From Eurosta solidaginis (Eukaryota > Arthropoda > Insecta > Diptera > Tephritidae), in NCBI RefSeq assembly GCF_040869045.1, contig NC_090319.1, positions 239,375,832 to 239,439,831 on the forward strand: DNA of 64,000 nt, in the 5' to 3' direction. This document shows, one piece after another, positions 10,617 through 21,290 of the stretch. Both the position numbers and the translations under genes were made by a program. The first letter of the stretch is position 1. Each line of letters begins with the position of its first letter. Below the pieces are notes generated by a model. The model did no database searches, was not told the DNA's origin, and saw only the letters and a program-made list of their open reading frames with translations.

Positions 10617-11569
10617 TTTTGAGGTATCTTGATGAAATTTGGTATGTGGGTTCCTGGGCGCTCATCTCAGATTTATTTAAAATGAACGAAATCGGACTGC
10701 AACCACGCCCACTTTTACGATATCGAAAATTTCGAAAAATAGAAAAAGTGCGATAATTCATTACCAAAGACAGATAAAGCGATGAAACTTGTTAGGTGGG
10801 TTGTCCTTATGACGAAGAATAGAACTTTGGTAAAATTTTGGACAATGGGCGTGCCACCGCCCACTTTTAAAATAAGGTAATTTAAAGGTTTTGCAAGCTG
10901 TAATTTGGCAGTCGTTGAAGATATGAAATGCCAACATTCAACTCCAGTAATGATATGGTGCAACAAAATACAAAAATAAAAGAAAATATCAAAATGGGCG
11001 TGGCTCCACCCTTTTTCATTTAATTCGTGTACAATACTTTTAATGCCATAAGTCGAACAAAAATGTACCAATCCTTGTGAAATTTGGTAGGGGCATATAT
11101 TCTATGACGATAACTGTTTTATGTGAAAGTGGGCGAAATCGAAATCCTTCCGCTTGGCCGTTAACATGATAACTTGAGCAAAAATCGATATATCTTTACT
11201 AAACTTAGTTCACGTACTTATCTGAACTCACTTTATCTTGGTATAAAAAATGGCCGAAATCGGATTATAACGACGCCCACTTTTTCGATTTCGAAAATTA
11301 CGAAAAATGAAAAAAAAAATGCCATAATTCTATATCAAATATGAAAAAAGGGATGAAACATGGCATTTGGATTGGTTTATTGACACAAAATATAATTTTA
11401 GAAAAAGCTTTGTAAAATGGGTGGACACCTACCATATTAAGTAGAAGATAATGAAAAAGTTATGCAGGGCGAAATCAAAATCCCTTGGTATCTTGCAGGA
11501 ATACTGTTCGTGGTATTACATATTTAAATAAATTAGCGGTACCCAACAGATGATGTTGTGGGTCACCCT

Positions 11570-12225
11570 GGTCCACATTTTGGTCGATATCTCGAAAACG
11601 CCTTCACATATACAACTAAGGGCCACTCCCTTTTAGAACTCTCATTAATACCTTTAATTTGATACCCATAACGTACAAACACATTCTAGAGTTACCCGTG
11701 GTCCATCTTTATGGTGATATCTCGAAAAGGCGTTCACCTATAGAACTAAGGCCCACTCCCTTTTAAAATACTCATTAACACCTTTCATTTGATACCCATA
11801 TCGTACAAACACATTCAAGAGCCACCCTGGTAAACCTTTATTGCGATATCTCGAAAAAGAGTCCACCTATAGAACTAAGGCCCATTCCCTTTTAAAATAC
11901 TCATTAACACCTTTCATTTGATACCCATATCGTACAAACACATTCTAGAGTCACCTCTGGTCCACTTTTATAGCGATATCTCGAAAAGGCGTTCACCTAT
12001 AGAACTAAGGCCCACTCCTTTTTAAAATACTCATTAACACCTTTCATTTGTACCCATATCGTACAATTAGATTCTAGAGTCACCCCTGGTCCACCTTTAT
12101 GTCGATATCCCGAAATGGCGTGCACCTATAGAACTATGGCCACTCCCTTTTAAAATGCTCTTTAATACCTTACATTTGGTACCCATGTCATACAAACACA
12201 TTCCAGGGTTACCCTAGGTTCATTT
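11570..12225. repeat. 129-bp tandem array of copy B
   Basis: About five units, with the ACCCATAT-type core recurring near 11665, 11795, 11920, 12045 and 12180. Inner units are closer to each other than to the edge units, where ACCCATGTCATACAAACACATTCCAGGG is typical of the last unit in copies B and C alike. Confidence 0.9.
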
Positions 12226-12282
12226 TCCAAAATGGTGATTTTCCCTTATTTTGTCTCCAAAGCTCTCAGCTGAGTATGTAAT

Positions 12283-12300
12283 GTTTGGTTACACCCGAAC
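12283..12300. other. Subterminal hairpin of copy B
   Basis: GTTTGGTTACACCCGAAC can fold into a six-base stem with one mismatch; copy C has the perfect form GTTCGG/CCGAAC at 36046-36063. It lies about 20 bp before the element end, a position reminiscent of Helitron 3' hairpins, although no CTRR end is present. Confidence 0.5.
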
Positions 12301-12423
12301 TTAGCCTTCCTTACGTGTTTATAGAATAGTTTGACTTACGTGTTTATGCTTTGAGATCATTCTTTTTATTATGATGTTATTTTCATATGAAAATAATATA
12401 AATAACTTATATAAATAACTTGC

Positions 12424-13587
12424 ATACCCGGCAGACGTTGTCCTGCCCTAAATTTGGCCTATCTGCATACATTTTAATAAGCTTTTTCCGTCTGAATCTG
12501 CCCTCCCCCCTCTTCACTTTTTCCTAATCCATTTATCCACTCTTCCCCCCATTTTTCGCTTCATCTATCACCATCTTCGTCTCATTCTATCTCTCTCAGT
12601 CTCCTTCTCCTTCTCTCTTTTCTCTTATCTCAAGTTTTTCTCATTCTTCTTCATATCTTATTGCCAGTCCCAGAGGGTGGTATGTATTTTGCTCCAGTCC
12701 CATTCCGAGTCTCAGTCCCAGTCCCGCTTCGAGTCTCAGTCTCAATCCTAGTCCTAATCACAGTCCCAGTCCGTCTCTGGTCTACTTCCCGGAAAAAAGC
12801 ATCGTAAATACTAATATAGGCTAATTTATATACCAAATTTCAGGCAAATCGAACAGGACGTATGTAAATAGGTATGTGGGTATTATTAATTCATGTCTTT
12901 ATTTCGGCTTCGCATGCATATTTATCAGTTTTACCAGGTTGATGCGACTAAATCGAATTACACAATGAAAATTACTTTAAAAATCTCAGCAACAGCTTTC
13001 ATTTGATATCCGTATTGTATAAACATAGTCTCTGGGTATCCGGGTCCACGTTTTGGCCTATATCTCGAGACCCAAGTCACCCAGCGGTATAAAAAATAAT
13101 CTGTAGTAAAGCACACATCAACAGCTTCAATTTGATACCCATAATGTAAAAACACACCCTATTGTTACCCTGATCCACGTTTTTGCCTATATATCGAGAC
13201 CCTAGTCACCAATAGGTATGAAAGCTACCCTGTATTAAAGCACTCATCAACAGCTTTAATTTGATATCCATATTGTATAATCACATTCTAGGGGTGCCCG
13301 GGTCCATGTTTTGACCTATATCTTGAGACACTAGTCACCCAGGGGTACGAAAAATACCAACTATCAAAGTACTCATAAACAGCTTCCATTTGATACCCAT
13401 ATTGTACAAACACATCCCAGGATTACCCAGGTCCACGTTTTGATCTCAATACCCTAGCCAGAACGGGATAAAAAGTATCCTATGTCCGTTCCCTGGTTCT
13501 AAGCTACCTCTCCACCATTTTCAGCGAAATCGGTTCATCCGTTCTTGAGTTATGTGTAATGTAACTAACACCACTTTCTTTTATATA
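12424..13587 (+). mobile_element. Non-coding interspersed repeat with ACCCGGCAGACGTTGT head and internal array
   Basis: Starts with a GC-rich head (CATACCCGGCAGACGTTGTCC), passes a polypyrimidine stretch and a CAGTCCCAGTCC-type low-complexity block (12660-12780), a 129-bp array, and ends in a GGTTCATCCGTTCTTGAGTTATG-type tail followed by CTTTCTTTTATATA. A second, shorter copy of the head and pyrimidine block is at 41.13-41.42 kb. The tail is interrupted by the errantivirus insertion; its expected continuation TATATAGAT is found on the far side at 25046. Confidence 0.7.
12990..13450. repeat. 129-bp tandem array, diverged relative of arrays A-C
   Basis: CAACAGCTT(T)CATTTGAT recurs near 12990, 13119, 13247 and 13377, a 128-130 bp period. 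Units keep the order ATTTGATACCCATAT, TACAAACACAT, GGTCCACGTTTT, ATATCTCGAGAC, as in the 129-bp arrays of copies A-C, but the rest of the unit is different. Confidence 0.85.
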
Positions 13588-14130
13588 AAGTAACCCGTTG
13601 TGGGTTTAAAACTTAAAAAAAATATTTTTTTGCCGGCTTATGCCGGTGTTTTGCACTTTATTGGTTTTACACGAGCAAAATACAACTGAACTTAAAATTA
13701 TATTAGTATGGCCTTTTATTAGTTCTTATCGACGGCCCAATTGCAGCGGCGTCGCATCGTTGTTGGTATTTTCATATGTTGCAGTGATACCGTATCACTC
13801 CCAATGTTCCCATCCGCTGGTGACGCGCGGTTGGCGTGCTCGTATAGAAATATGAAGCTTAAAGGTATGCGCGGTACTGGCAGTGCGAACTATGTTCCCA
13901 CGGAGCGGTAGTGAGGCATCAGCATTTATTCCGTATGCATGCGCGTTTTGTAACTGGAGTGAAGAATGCAGGTGGCTTATGTTGTTGATATCGTATCACC
14001 AGTAATTTTCCCATGATGTGAATATGCTAGTCAGCGTTTATCGCATACACGTGTGCTGCGATGTGACTAGAGAATGCAGGCAACCTACTATGTGAATATT
14101 TGTGAAGTTTGAATGTGGGTTGTATTAACT
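13588..14130 (-). repeat. 3' LTR of errantivirus-type element
   Basis: Partner of 24504-25045. On the plus strand it reads AAGTAACCCGTTGTGGG... at the outer end and ...GTATTAACT at the inner end. Contains the GCCGGCTTATGCCGG palindrome also present in the 5' LTR. Confidence 0.9.
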
Positions 14131-14141
14131 CCTCCCCTCTT
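14131..14141 (-). other. Polypurine tract of errantivirus-type element
   Basis: Coding-strand AAGAGGGGAGG immediately before the 3' LTR start AGTTAAT, the expected primer site for plus-strand DNA synthesis. Confidence 0.85.
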
Positions 14142-14253
14142 AAAGACGGCTGTCGTCGATCGTCTGAAAAATTTGAAAAGTCCTTACTTCGGGCACTGGG
14201 ACTTGGACTTGCCTGGTTATTTCTTGGCTCTGGCTGCCTTGAGTGATTGATTG

Positions 14254-15690
14254 TTATGGTTGCTCTGTATGTTTATTTGTTTTCTTCCTGCAGCGCTTCC
14301 TGAAGCTGGCAATGACAAGGATAAGTAGGATTATGGTAATACCTGAGAATATTCGGTTGGCCGTGTTTTCTGTTTGGAGGGACTGGATTTTTATAGTGTT
14401 GTTCAAATGTAACTCGCTAAGTGCTTCGAGTGACAAAACTTTGGTAAAGCTCTCCTCCCTCGGATTTGGCTGTGCTATTGCTGGCATCACCCTTAAAGGA
14501 GGTGTTTCAAAATTCCTATAAGTACTGCCGTTAGCTATTACGGTCTCATTTTTGAAGTTCAGTATATAGGTGCCATTCATTTTGCGCATATCGCCGCTGA
14601 TACATATATTGCCATGGTAATCATTAAGGAATAGTATTCCTGGGGCAATTAGCTCGTCTCTTGGTATATGGTGGCAATTTATCATGGGGCACGAGGAATT
14701 AAGGCTTTTAATTAGGTTAGTTATACAAAAGTCATTTTTTAAATCTAACAATTCATCTTGCTTACAAATGCTAATTGAGTTATATTTTTTACAATTAATT
14801 TTTATTCCGAATATTTCTTCTTTATTTTGAATAATATTATTAAATTTTAAATTAATCATTACATCTTTTTTTATTACTGATTTTATAATAAAATTGTTAT
14901 AAATTACTTTTGTAGTTAATGGAATTTTCAAGACATACAAAATAGAAGTTGAATTGCTTAATACGCTAACTTCGGATAATTCTAGAGCCTCTTCCATTGT
15001 GTTGAAGGGCATATTTTCCTTATTAAACTCCTTAATGGATATTTCAATTTCTTTCTTATTCAAAATCATAGAATTTATGATGCCTAATCTAGCCCATTGT
15101 ATGGCATATTTTATGTTAATTATTTCTTCTTTTATAAGCCTAATTTTATTCTGTAAATTTAAAGCGATTTCGTTTACAATTACCTCTTCGATCTGAAAGG
15201 TTCTTAATATATCATTAGTGATTTTGGTTAAATTATTTATCTGCTGCTTAAAAGCATTGTTTATATAATATTGCTTATTATTATTGATATTTAGTTTTTC
15301 TAAATTACCATTTATCATAATTAGGTCGTCGTGATCGGGGTTTCCTGCCAGGTATTTCCAGGCAGTGCCAAGGATATCTAGGGATCTTCTTTGTCTGGGA
15401 CTATGAGGAGGCTCTACGATTTCCAACTATAAAAATCTTGTTGGGCCTCTTGTTGCAAGGTGGGATAAATAGGATTTTCGGTGGTTAAAACTTTGTCCAT
15501 CATCTCAGTAATATTTTGCAAAACTTGACGGTAGACTGCGGTATCAATGATGTGGATAAAGTTAAGGGTGCCATCCTTGATTTTGGAGAAACCAATATCG
15601 ATGGTTATTAAGTGGGATGAGGAATAGTCGTGAATTTGGACTTCTCCCTGGGTAGTGCAGGCGAGTAGGCTGGAGAGAAAAAAAAAAAAA
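14254..15690 (-). pseudogene. env: Errantivirus env, frameshifted
   Basis: Envelope glycoprotein that lets errantiviruses bud and spread between cells. The N-terminal surface part runs from about 15690 to 15427 in one frame; a frameshift near 15425 moves to the main frame of about 390 codons. That frame carries a furin-type site RQRR at residues 12-15 followed by KYLAGNPDHDDL, a conserved block just after cleavage in this group, many N-glycosylation sites, a Cys-rich middle and a hydrophobic membrane anchor near residues 360-375 with a basic tail (KRCRKK). A T-rich run (coding-strand A-run near 15670 and 15810) precedes it. Broken as it stands. Confidence 0.9.
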
Positions 15691-15867
15691 ATTTGGGGAT
15701 ATTGTTAAATCGTTCGCATATGGCGTGTTAATCGATGGAAAATTCGTTACATGGAGGTAAGATAAGAAATGAGAAAACATGATTTTTCTTCTTTAAAAAC
15801 AATTTTTTTGAGAGAAAAAAATTTTTTTTTTTTTATGTTTTTTTCTTGTTATATTTTTATCAGCTCC

Positions 15868-16665
15868 TTATCAGCCCTTTGTGCACCGTCTTCCCTGATT
15901 GGGTTATGAGTGTGGAGTTCCTGTCTTCTCTGACGACCTCCTTCCTGTACCTGGGTGTAAGCTTATTGCCTGCTCTTTTGCTCATTGTGACATAGATGAT
16001 GTCATTGGGACTGTAAATTTTGAAGATTGATCTTTTTTTAATCTTTTATTTGTTTTTCAGCTAAATTTTTTATGTTTTCTTGCCTGTGGCTTTCCAATTG
16101 TTCGGGTTCGGTACTTACAGTCCTTCCGAAAAATACTTCTATTGGTTTTCTCTTAATTGTGGAATGGATGGAATAATTGTACTTGCAGAGTGATCTGTTA
16201 AGTAGAGCATAAAGGTTATGGTTTAAGGATTTTTCGTTATCAATAACGATTTTTTCTGGAATACCAAAAGAGGTTAGCAATTCTTGAAGGGGTTGTCTTA
16301 TATGCTCTGTCGCCCTTGATCTAAGTACTTTCACTTGGGCGTATTTAGAGAATTTGTCGATGGCTGTGAGGATAACCTTATTGTTTGTGTGATAGATATC
16401 GATATGGACAATGTGTCCTGGGTAATTGGGAATTGGGGTTGCTTGTATGATTGGGGCAGTCGGATGTTTTTCGCACTTATTTTCATTGCATATTTTGCAT
16501 TGTTTCGTGTTTCTTTTTATTTTGGCAGTCATTTGCGGTAAATAGCATTTATCTAAAAGCTGTTTTTTTATTTTCTATTGCATTTCGGTGAGCCCTATTA
16601 TGCTCGTTTATGATTTTTGTTTCCTGTTCCCTTTCGTTCAAGATATCCTTTATGAATTTGCGGGT
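15868..16665 (-). pseudogene. pol: Errantivirus pol, integrase segment with core deletion
   Basis: The integrase inserts the DNA copy into the genome. The zinc-binding part (HNRAHRN, CKICNENKC) lies at 16480-16640, with a frameshift in an A run near 16565. The core shows the first acid in VHIDIYH and the second in KIVIDNEKS, but the segment from there to KYNYSIHSTIKRKP is too short: the region with the third catalytic acid (Glu) is deleted. The C-terminal tail (SPNDIIYVTMS, YRKEVVRED) ends near 15868. The protein would be inactive. Confidence 0.85.
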
Positions 16666-16673
16666 ATAGAGTA

Positions 16674-17625
16674 TAGAGGTTTACGCCGATCACTTTATCG
16701 ACGGCGGCACTTTTTTGGAGAATTTGCTTTTTTTAACAACTTGAGGACAATTTGAGAACATGTTCGCCTTGTAATTTTATTTGAATTCATTGATAATTAT
16801 TAATTAAAAATAAAATATATATGCAAAGTAAGCATATAAATTTATTATAAAACTTTTCTTTTAGTGTTTTGTTTTAATAACTTGGTGATTTGGGTGATGC
16901 AAAGTCCGTGTAATGCTGACATCGAAAGCGCCGATTTTTTACATTACTTTTGAACAGTTAGAAAGAGTTAAATTTCGCAATTAGTTTCTTATAACTGGCT
17001 GTGATGCGCATCCCCCAGCGGGTTAGGAGATCAGAATATACCCGCGGCAGGTATGCCTGTCGTAAGAGGGGACTAAAATACCAGATTCAAGGGGTTGTGT
17101 AGCGCAACCCTTTCAGGTTGCCAGCGCAATATATAGCTTCTCCAAACCCAATTGTCAACCTCACCTATCCGTGGCGAAATCCGTTTCATTAACAGCCGAG
17201 GCTCTGGCAACCCCGACTCCTCATGGATGTAGGGGTAGGGAGGGCGGGATAGCCAAGAAGGTCGCATATGGTTATATAACAAATCGTTCCCGAGATGGCC
17301 GGGCTTGGTACCGGAACATGCTGGATCTGCATCCGGCAAAGGACCATCAACATCGATAACACTCCCCAAGGCCTTCGGGGAGTGTCTTTATCGCTACAAC
17401 AACAACAACATGCGCATACGTTGATACCACTTTTGACCATGTCCGACCAATTTTCGACATGAACAATAAATGGCCTAAACAGTCTTAAACGAGCAGAAAA
17501 TATAGTAACGCGCCGGACGCTGCCGCCGCCGCCGCCGCGCCGATATTTTTGACATTCGGTGACGGCTTGCGAAAACGACCAAAATCGGCGGCGGCGGCGG
17601 CGTTTGTCGGCGGCGTATATCTATA
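16674..17625. mobile_element. hAT-like MITE with (CGG)n subterminal hairpin, 8-bp TSD
   Basis: A non-coding insert in the errantivirus pol, flanked by the perfect 8-bp direct duplication ATAGAGTA (16666-16673 and 17626-17633). Ends are imperfect inverted repeats: TAGAGGTTTACGCCG on the left, TATAGATATACGCCG on the right (reverse complement). The right half has a strong (GCC)n/(GGC)n inverted pair at 17518-17612. Removing the insert and one duplication leaves the pol frame open across the junction, which confirms the boundaries. Eight-base duplications and a TAGAG-type end point to hAT, with P-type as an alternative. Without the SINE it is about 550 bp. Confidence 0.85.
17012..17409 (+). mobile_element. 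SINE-like retroelement with (CAA)n tail
   Basis: 398 bp between perfect 8-bp duplications ATGCGCAT (17004-17011 and 17410-17417), inside the MITE. It begins CCCCAGCGGGTTAGG and ends CTACAACAACAACAAC. Just before the tail a strong hairpin, ACTCCCC...GGGGAGT (about 17361-17386), precedes TTTATCGCTA. I see no clear tRNA-type A/B boxes, so it could be either a SINE of another origin or a 3' fragment of a LINE. The CTACAACAACAAC tail is the same as that of the LINE family at 19.5, 50-56.9 and 52.9-56.8 kb. Confidence 0.75.
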
Positions 17626-17633
17626 ATAGAGTA

Positions 17634-18432
17634 CCCTGTATCTACTAAAATTAGTTTGGTAAATTGTTTGGGTTTTGCCCAAAATGCTATCTTCGGTTCT
17701 TATGCAGTTTCTTGTTGAAGGATTTAAGTATCGTTTTAGAAGGGTGGTGAGAGTTTCCTCCGAAAAATCCCTTTCGATTATGATATGACGGTGGTAGGTG
17801 GGGAAAATTATCTTAAATTGGTATGAAGGAGTTTCTCCTACTGAAATAAAAATTTGGTTCTTGAATGCATTGATGGGTGCATCCGTGTAGGGAATTAGGG
17901 TTTGATCTGAACTTTCGTCGCTGTGTTGGGTGGGTGTCATTGAATGTATTTCCTGTGGTGGTCTAGAAAGTGCGTCCGATACGTCGTTGTGGGGCTTGTA
18001 TTTGATCTCATAGTTGTACTCTTCCAAGATGGCTTTCCATCCCTTGAATTTGCTATTGTTGTTCTTGTTGCTGAGGGCATATGTAAGAGGTTGGTGGTCT
18101 GTGAAAATTTTGACTACGGCAGGGCCGTAAAGATAGCTTCTCAAAGATTTTAGGGCCCAAATGATCGCTAATATTTCCTTCTCATTTGTTGCGTAGTTTT
18201 CCTCGGCCTTTGATAGAGTTCTAGATATGAATCGAATGGGTTTATTATCTTGTTCAAGCACTGCACCTATTGCGTAATTGGAGGCGTCGGTAGTCAGATG
18301 GAATTCTTTACCGAAATTGGGGAATTGTAACATCACGTCGTTGGACGTAAGCGTCCTTTTTATTTTATTGAAGGCGTCTATTGCTTCGTTATTCATGGTT
18401 ATTGATGTTTTTGCAGATAAATGTTTACTCAT
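17634..18432 (-). pseudogene. pol: Errantivirus pol, RNase H and connection segment
   Basis: RNase H catalytic residues are seen in order: LTTDASNYAIGAVL (D), NEKEILAIIWAL (E), IFTDHQPLTYAL (D) and the closing NDVSDALSRPP. The frame stays open from about 18432 to the MITE junction at 17634, the longest undamaged piece of pol. After residue 165 the connection to the integrase HHCC domain begins; the reading frame is then replaced by MITE sequence that happens to stay open to 17485. Confidence 0.9.
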
Positions 18433-19478
18433 TCGTCCTTCCTCCCCTCTTAAAATGAGAGTAAGGGGTTTTGCTATTTTGGCGTAGTCCTAATGAAACG
18501 TCTGTAAAACCCAAATATTCCCAGGAAGAATCTGAGGTCCTTTAGTGTTTTTGGTATAGGTACCTTTTATATTGCATCAATCTTTAATGGATTTGCTCTA
18601 ATGCCGTCTGCAGTGACTATGAATCTTAAAAATTCTACTTCCTGCGTGAAGAATTTGCATTTGTCTAAATGGATTTTCATATTGGCTTGCTCTAGTGTAT
18701 CGAAAATTATTTGTAAGGATTTAGCATGGTCTTGTTCTGTCTTGCTGAAAATTATGATATCGTCTATGTAGACGTAACACAACTTCCCTATATGTTGCCG
18801 TAGTATATCGTCGAGGGTGCGTTGGAAAATTGATGGTGTGTTTTTCAATCTGAATGGGAGTCTAGTAGATTCATATTTTGCGTTGTTTATGGAAAATGCG
18901 GTTTTTTCGATATTTGATTCTTTCAGGGTTATTTGGTGGAATCCGCTTTTCAGATCGATGACGAAAAATAACCTATTACGTCCTAGTTGCGCTAGTACCT
19001 CGTTTATTTCGGGGATGGGGTACCTGTCTGCAATAGTAACCGAGTTGAGCTTCCTGTAGTCGTTTACTAGTCTGTACTATTTATTTCCTGCAGAGTTTGG
19101 TTTCTTGTTAACGATCCAAACGGGGGAATTATAGGGGGAGTGAGATGGTCGTATAATCCCATCTTCAAAAAGTTTATTGACCTGTTTTTCAACTTCATTT
19201 TTTAGGAAAATTGGATAAGGATATTATTTGGTGTAAATTGGAGAGTCGTTTTTTGTACAGATTTCGCCGACGATTCTAGTGGTGAACGTAAGTTGTTTAT
19301 CGGGTTCGGCGAATAATGTGGGGAACTGTTGCACTAAATATCGGAAATTTTTGTTCTGGTTTCTTATGTTCAGTTTTTATTTCTCTGTTGTTCACTGATT
19401 TAGAAATTTGTTGCTTAATGGGGACTTTTTTGTTTTCTATGAGCATGTAGTCGTTAGAGGTGTAAATAACAGCTTTGT
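18433..19478 (-). pseudogene. pol: Errantivirus pol, reverse transcriptase segment
   Basis: RT copying element RNA into DNA in the cytoplasmic particle. Visible blocks in order: a linker with KNRE-like polar residues; NSPVWIVNKK near 19100; a VNDYRKLNSVT block near 19070; LKSGFHQI near 18945; the catalytic YIDDIIIFS near 18760; and GIRANPLKIDAI near 18580. Stops and frameshifts occur near 19220, 19080 and 18565-18480. Upstream it is joined, across the LINE and its duplicated target, to the protease at 22504. Confidence 0.85.
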
Positions 19479-19540
19479 GTTGCTTTAAGCTGTTGTTGTT
19501 GTTGTAGGAATGCTTCGCCCCACCTAATAGCCGCGACCGA

Positions 19541-21290
19541 TCACAAATTGTCATCAATATCCTCTAACGGGAGTCCAAGGAAACTTGCCGTTTCAACAGG
19601 GGTGGACCATAAGGAAAGGGGTGTTAGAGGCGTTGGTTCCACATTACAATTAAAGAGATGGTTGGTGTCATGTTGGGACACATTGCAAACGGGGCATACA
19701 TTTTGTATGTCGGGGTTGATTCTGGATAGGTAAGAGTTTAACCTGTTACAGTATCCAGAACGAAGTTGAGCAAGAGTGACACGCGTTTCCCTGGGGAGTA
19801 TGCGTTCCTCTTCCGCGAGTTTTGGATACTTTTCGTTAAGTACTGGATTCACCGCGCAATCCCCGGCGTAAAGGTCCGACGCCTGTTAATGGAGTTCACC
19901 AAGGACCTGCTTGTGTTTTTTCGCTTCATACGGCTGGGTTCTCAGGTGCCGTATTTCCTCAAAATGCTTACGGAGATGACTCCTCAAGCCCCTAGGCGGT
20001 GCTGGTTCATCAATCAGATGTCTGTTGGGATGCTCAGGTTTCTGGGTATTCAACAGGAACTGTTTGGTCAGCACCTCATTTCTCTCCCTGATAGGGAGTA
20101 TTCTCGCCTCATTATGCAGATGGTGTTCTGGGGACATAAGAAGACAGCCCTTGGCGATTCTGAGAGCAGTATTTTGGCAGGCCTGTAGTTTCTTCCAGTG
20201 GGTAATTTTTAGGCTTGGCGACCATATGGGTGACGGGTAGCACGTAATCGGCTGGCTAATTGCTTTGTATGTAGTCATGAGCGTTTCTTTATCTTTTCCC
20301 CAGGTACTGCCAGCGAGGGATTTGAGGATTTTGTTACGGCTCTGAATTCTCGGAACAATTACGGCTGCGTGCTCACCAAAATGTAGATCCTGATCCAACG
20401 TCACACCCAAGAGTTTGGGGTGTAGGACAGTCGGTAGCGTAGTGCCATCGATGTGAATGTTCAAAATGGTCGACATTTGGGACGTCCATGTTGTAAATAA
20501 GGTCGCGGAAGATTTAGTCGGTGATAATGCCAGGTTTCGCGAGGCGAAAAAACTGGAGAGATCAGGTAGGTAGCCGTTTATTTTATTGCATAGCGCATCA
20601 ATCTTTGGGCCTGGGCCTGTGGCCATTATTGTGCAGTCATCGGCGTAGGAAACGATTGTGACTCCTTCCGGTGGTGAAGGTAGCTTAGATATGTAGAAAT
20701 TAAACAAAAGAGGGGATAGGACACCACCCTGTGGCACCCCCTGTATAATTCTCCTTGGTTTTGATGTTTCGTTTCTAAATTGCACCGATGCCTGCCGACC
20801 ACCCAGATAATTTGCGGTCCACCTTTTAAGACATGGTGGAAGGGTAGACCCTTCCAGGTCTTGCAGTAACGAGCCATGGTTGACCGTATCAAAAGCTTTT
20901 GATAGGTTTAGCGCTACGAGTACTGTTCCATGGTGGGGGTATTGATTTAAACCGCAATTTATCTGGGTGCTAATGGCATTTAGCGCGGTGGTAGTGCTAT
21001 GGAGTTTTCTGAAGCCATGCTGATGAGAGGCTAGCTGCAAATTTGCTTGGAAATAAGGGAGCAAAATGGCTTCAAGCGTCTTTGCCACTGGCGATAGGAG
21101 AGATATCGGACGACACCTATGTTAGCTGGTTTCCCAGGCTTTAGTAGCGGGACCACCTTGGCCATTTTCCATTTCTCGGGTATGACAAAGGTTGAAAGAG
21201 ACAGGTTGAAGACATGCGCTAAATATTTGAAACCCTCTATCCCTAGGCTTTTAAGCATCGGCATGGCTATGCCGTCTGGGCCCGCAAGTT
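19541..21290 (-). pseudogene. LINE reverse transcriptase and C-terminal Cys/His domain
   Basis: Starts at GPDGIAMPMLK after the internal deletion. Motifs in order: WKMAKVVPLLKPGKP, HGFRKLHSTTTALN, LNLSKAFDTVNHGSL, GVPQGGVLSPLLFN, the catalytic SYADDCTIM near 20640, then a long thumb/connection, ending in QLRSGYCNRL and CPVCNVSQHDTNHLFNC (a CCHC-like end domain) with the stop at 19541. A frameshift lies near 21105 and another near 19865. Copy-to-copy comparison with 53-55 kb confirms the reading. Confidence 0.9.

Larger units (their letters stand above)
9013..12320 (+). mobile_element. 129-bp-array element, copy B, interrupted by a LINE
   Basis: The first ~26 bp (TTTTATACTCAGCTGAGCAGAGC) stand at 9013-9038; the body resumes at 10617 with TTTTGAGGTATCTTGATG and continues through the 129-bp array to the hairpin-bearing terminus at about 12320 (CTTCCTTACGTGTTT). 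Comparison with copy C shows that roughly 170 bp of the head are missing at the LINE insertion, so the LINE arrived with, or was followed by, a target-site deletion. No coding capacity. Confidence 0.75.

Noticed and set aside
12651..12836. ORF rich in RTGTETRNGTG
   Set aside because: Low-complexity translation of the CAGTCCCAGTCC-type block in a non-coding repeat.
17485..17625. Ala-rich extension of the RNase H frame
   Set aside because: Encoded by the (GCC)n hairpin of the MITE, which happens to stay open; not part of pol.
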